DNA from: Nemertoderma westbladi
Lineage: Eukaryota; Xenacoelomorpha; Nemertodermatida; Nemertodermatidae
DNA: 44,829 bases
NCBI GenBank assembly: GCA_032718475.1
Contig: JAUCBJ010006871.1
Location: forward strand, 1-44,829
Direction: 5' to 3'
Shown here: piece after piece, positions 43,824 through 44,829 of the stretch
Layout: every line of letters begins with the position of its first letter
Numbering within the stretch: position 1 is the stretch's first letter
Made by a program: the position numbers and the translations under genes
The notes under the pieces: generated by a model
Told to the model about the DNA's origin: nothing
What the model saw: only the letters and a program-made list of their open reading frames with translations
The model's database searches: none

Positions 43824-44696
43824 ACTGCTAAAGGTCTTCAAAAGCGCGTACAAACCCTTTTTGCTGATGATACAAGTCTAATTAAACATTTAAATAACAT
43901 ACCAGAATTAATTTCCTCCGTAAACCACGATATAAATGACATTGTAGATTGGTTAATTGATAATAAACTTTCACTCAATCTCAAGAAAACAGAATATACA
44001 TTATTCTCTAACTCAACACTCTCCCAGGATTCTCTGCCCAAAGTAAAAATTAAAGGTGCAGAAATTTCCAAAGTTAGCTACACAAAATACCTTGGAGTTG
44101 TAATTGATAATAAACTTAACTTTAAAGAGCACATAGCTTACATATTGAAAAAGATTTCCAAATCTGCAGGAATATTTTATAGGCTTCGAAAAATCTTTCC
44201 ACTTCATATCTTACGTATGTTGCTCTTTGCACTTATCCATCCATATATACAATATGCTATCGTTATCTGGGGTAGCACTTCATCCACGATGTTGAAACCC
44301 ATACGAGTCAAAGTAAATAAAGTTCTACGAGCAATTACCTTCAGTCACTGGCAATCATCATCGCTCCCGCTTTACCAACAACTAAATATCCTCCCCTTAG
44401 AACAGTATGAACAGTATAAATATGAGGTTTGTAAAGTAATGTTTGACGTATATAATAATGTTTCCACTCCTCTGACACCGCTATTCCGTAAGGCATCTGA
44501 GATCCACTCCCACAACACACGCTTTGCAGCCTCTGGTCTATTTCATCCTCCTAAAGTCCGTCTGAAGGTTGCTGAGCAATCACTGTCTTTTCAAGGACCT
44601 CGACTTTGGAACAGTCTAGCAATCTCTTATAGGGAAATCAAGAGTAAACCTGTGTTTCTTAAACTTCTGAAGCATGAATTACTAAAATATGAATAA
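43824..44696 (+). pseudogene. Non-LTR retrotransposon reverse transcriptase, 3' part
   Basis: One uninterrupted frame of about 290 codons after a TAA at 43821-43823. It begins just upstream of the RT catalytic box FADDTSLI (A-D-D) and runs through NKLSLNLKKTEYTLF, YLGVVIDNKLNF (conserved palm/thumb segments) and a C-terminal part with HNTRFA and FQGPRLWNSL, ending at 44696. This C-terminal signature is common in the jockey/CR1 group of LINEs. The endonuclease and first RT motifs are missing, consistent with 5' truncation during target-primed insertion. The lack of stops over 290 codons suggests a fairly recent insertion. The clade assignment is tentative. Confidence 0.8.
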
Positions 44697-44754
44697 TAGC
44701 AACTACGGTATAACTGTACGCCTAACTAAAATTGTATGCATGACGCAAAATATA

Positions 44755-44829
44755 TTATTTATATATATATGTGTGTGTAGGTATATATGTATGTGTGTGT
44801 ATATATATTGTATATATATATGTGTGTAT
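44755..44829 (+). repeat. TATA/TGTG microsatellite, probable LINE tail
   Basis: Alternating (TA)n and (TG)n tracts begin about 60 bases past the LINE stop and run off the window end. Confidence 0.85.

Overview
The window is eukaryotic nuclear DNA from an animal, most likely an aquatic invertebrate; I cannot name the phylum. It is AT-rich, full of microsatellites and long poly(C)/poly(G) runs, and lacks operons or any bacterial gene organisation. The transposon content is metazoan in character: BEL/Pao-type retroelements, which are known only from animals, together with non-LTR retrotransposon 3' ends, a CACTA-like transposase end, a piggyBac-type non-autonomous element and a probable Helitron relict. 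The only convincing host gene is one intronless class A GPCR at 29106-30386 on the minus strand.

Layout. 1-2.1 kb: minus-strand coding relics, tentatively Helitron-like. 3.1-5.7 kb: minus-strand BEL/Pao pol remnant (RT end, RNase H, integrase) that abuts the C-terminal end of a CACTA/EnSpm-like transposase (5.7-6.3 kb), followed by a companion DUF4806-type ORF (6.5-7.6 kb). 7.8-10.7 kb: a TA-flanked inverted-repeat element with a fold-back and a minisatellite inside. 10.7-16.7 kb: gene-free, rich in simple sequence. 16.8-17.1 kb: LINE end. 17.1-18.2 kb: minisatellite. 18.4-18.8 kb: in-frame tandem duplication. 19.0-20.2 kb: truncated copy of a piggyBac-type element. 20.2-21.2 kb: coding relic with a GIY-YIG-like motif.

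22056-28827 is the best-preserved mobile element. It is a complete, apparently young LTR retrotransposon on the minus strand, with a 5-bp target duplication, nearly identical LTRs and a polypurine tract. Its only recognisable protein is a very long Gag; I see no pol, and the 3' part is arrays of short hairpin-bearing repeats. The GPCR follows, then about 3 kb of non-coding sequence. An inverted pair of ~0.85-kb repeats (33.7-34.5 and 42.7-43.5 kb) encloses a piggyBac-type element (35879-37323) whose empty site survives in a neighbouring duplicate, a BEL/Pao gag-protease remnant (38.2-39.7 kb), and an unrecognised ORF with three cysteine/histidine clusters (41.3-42.5 kb). The window ends with a LINE reverse-transcriptase end and its microsatellite tail.

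Apart from the GPCR, almost everything here is transposon sequence at different stages of decay. I found no evidence of a multi-gene pathway. The strongest candidates for something undescribed are the gag-only LTR element with its hairpin-repeat content, and the cysteine-cluster ORF at 41315-42511.
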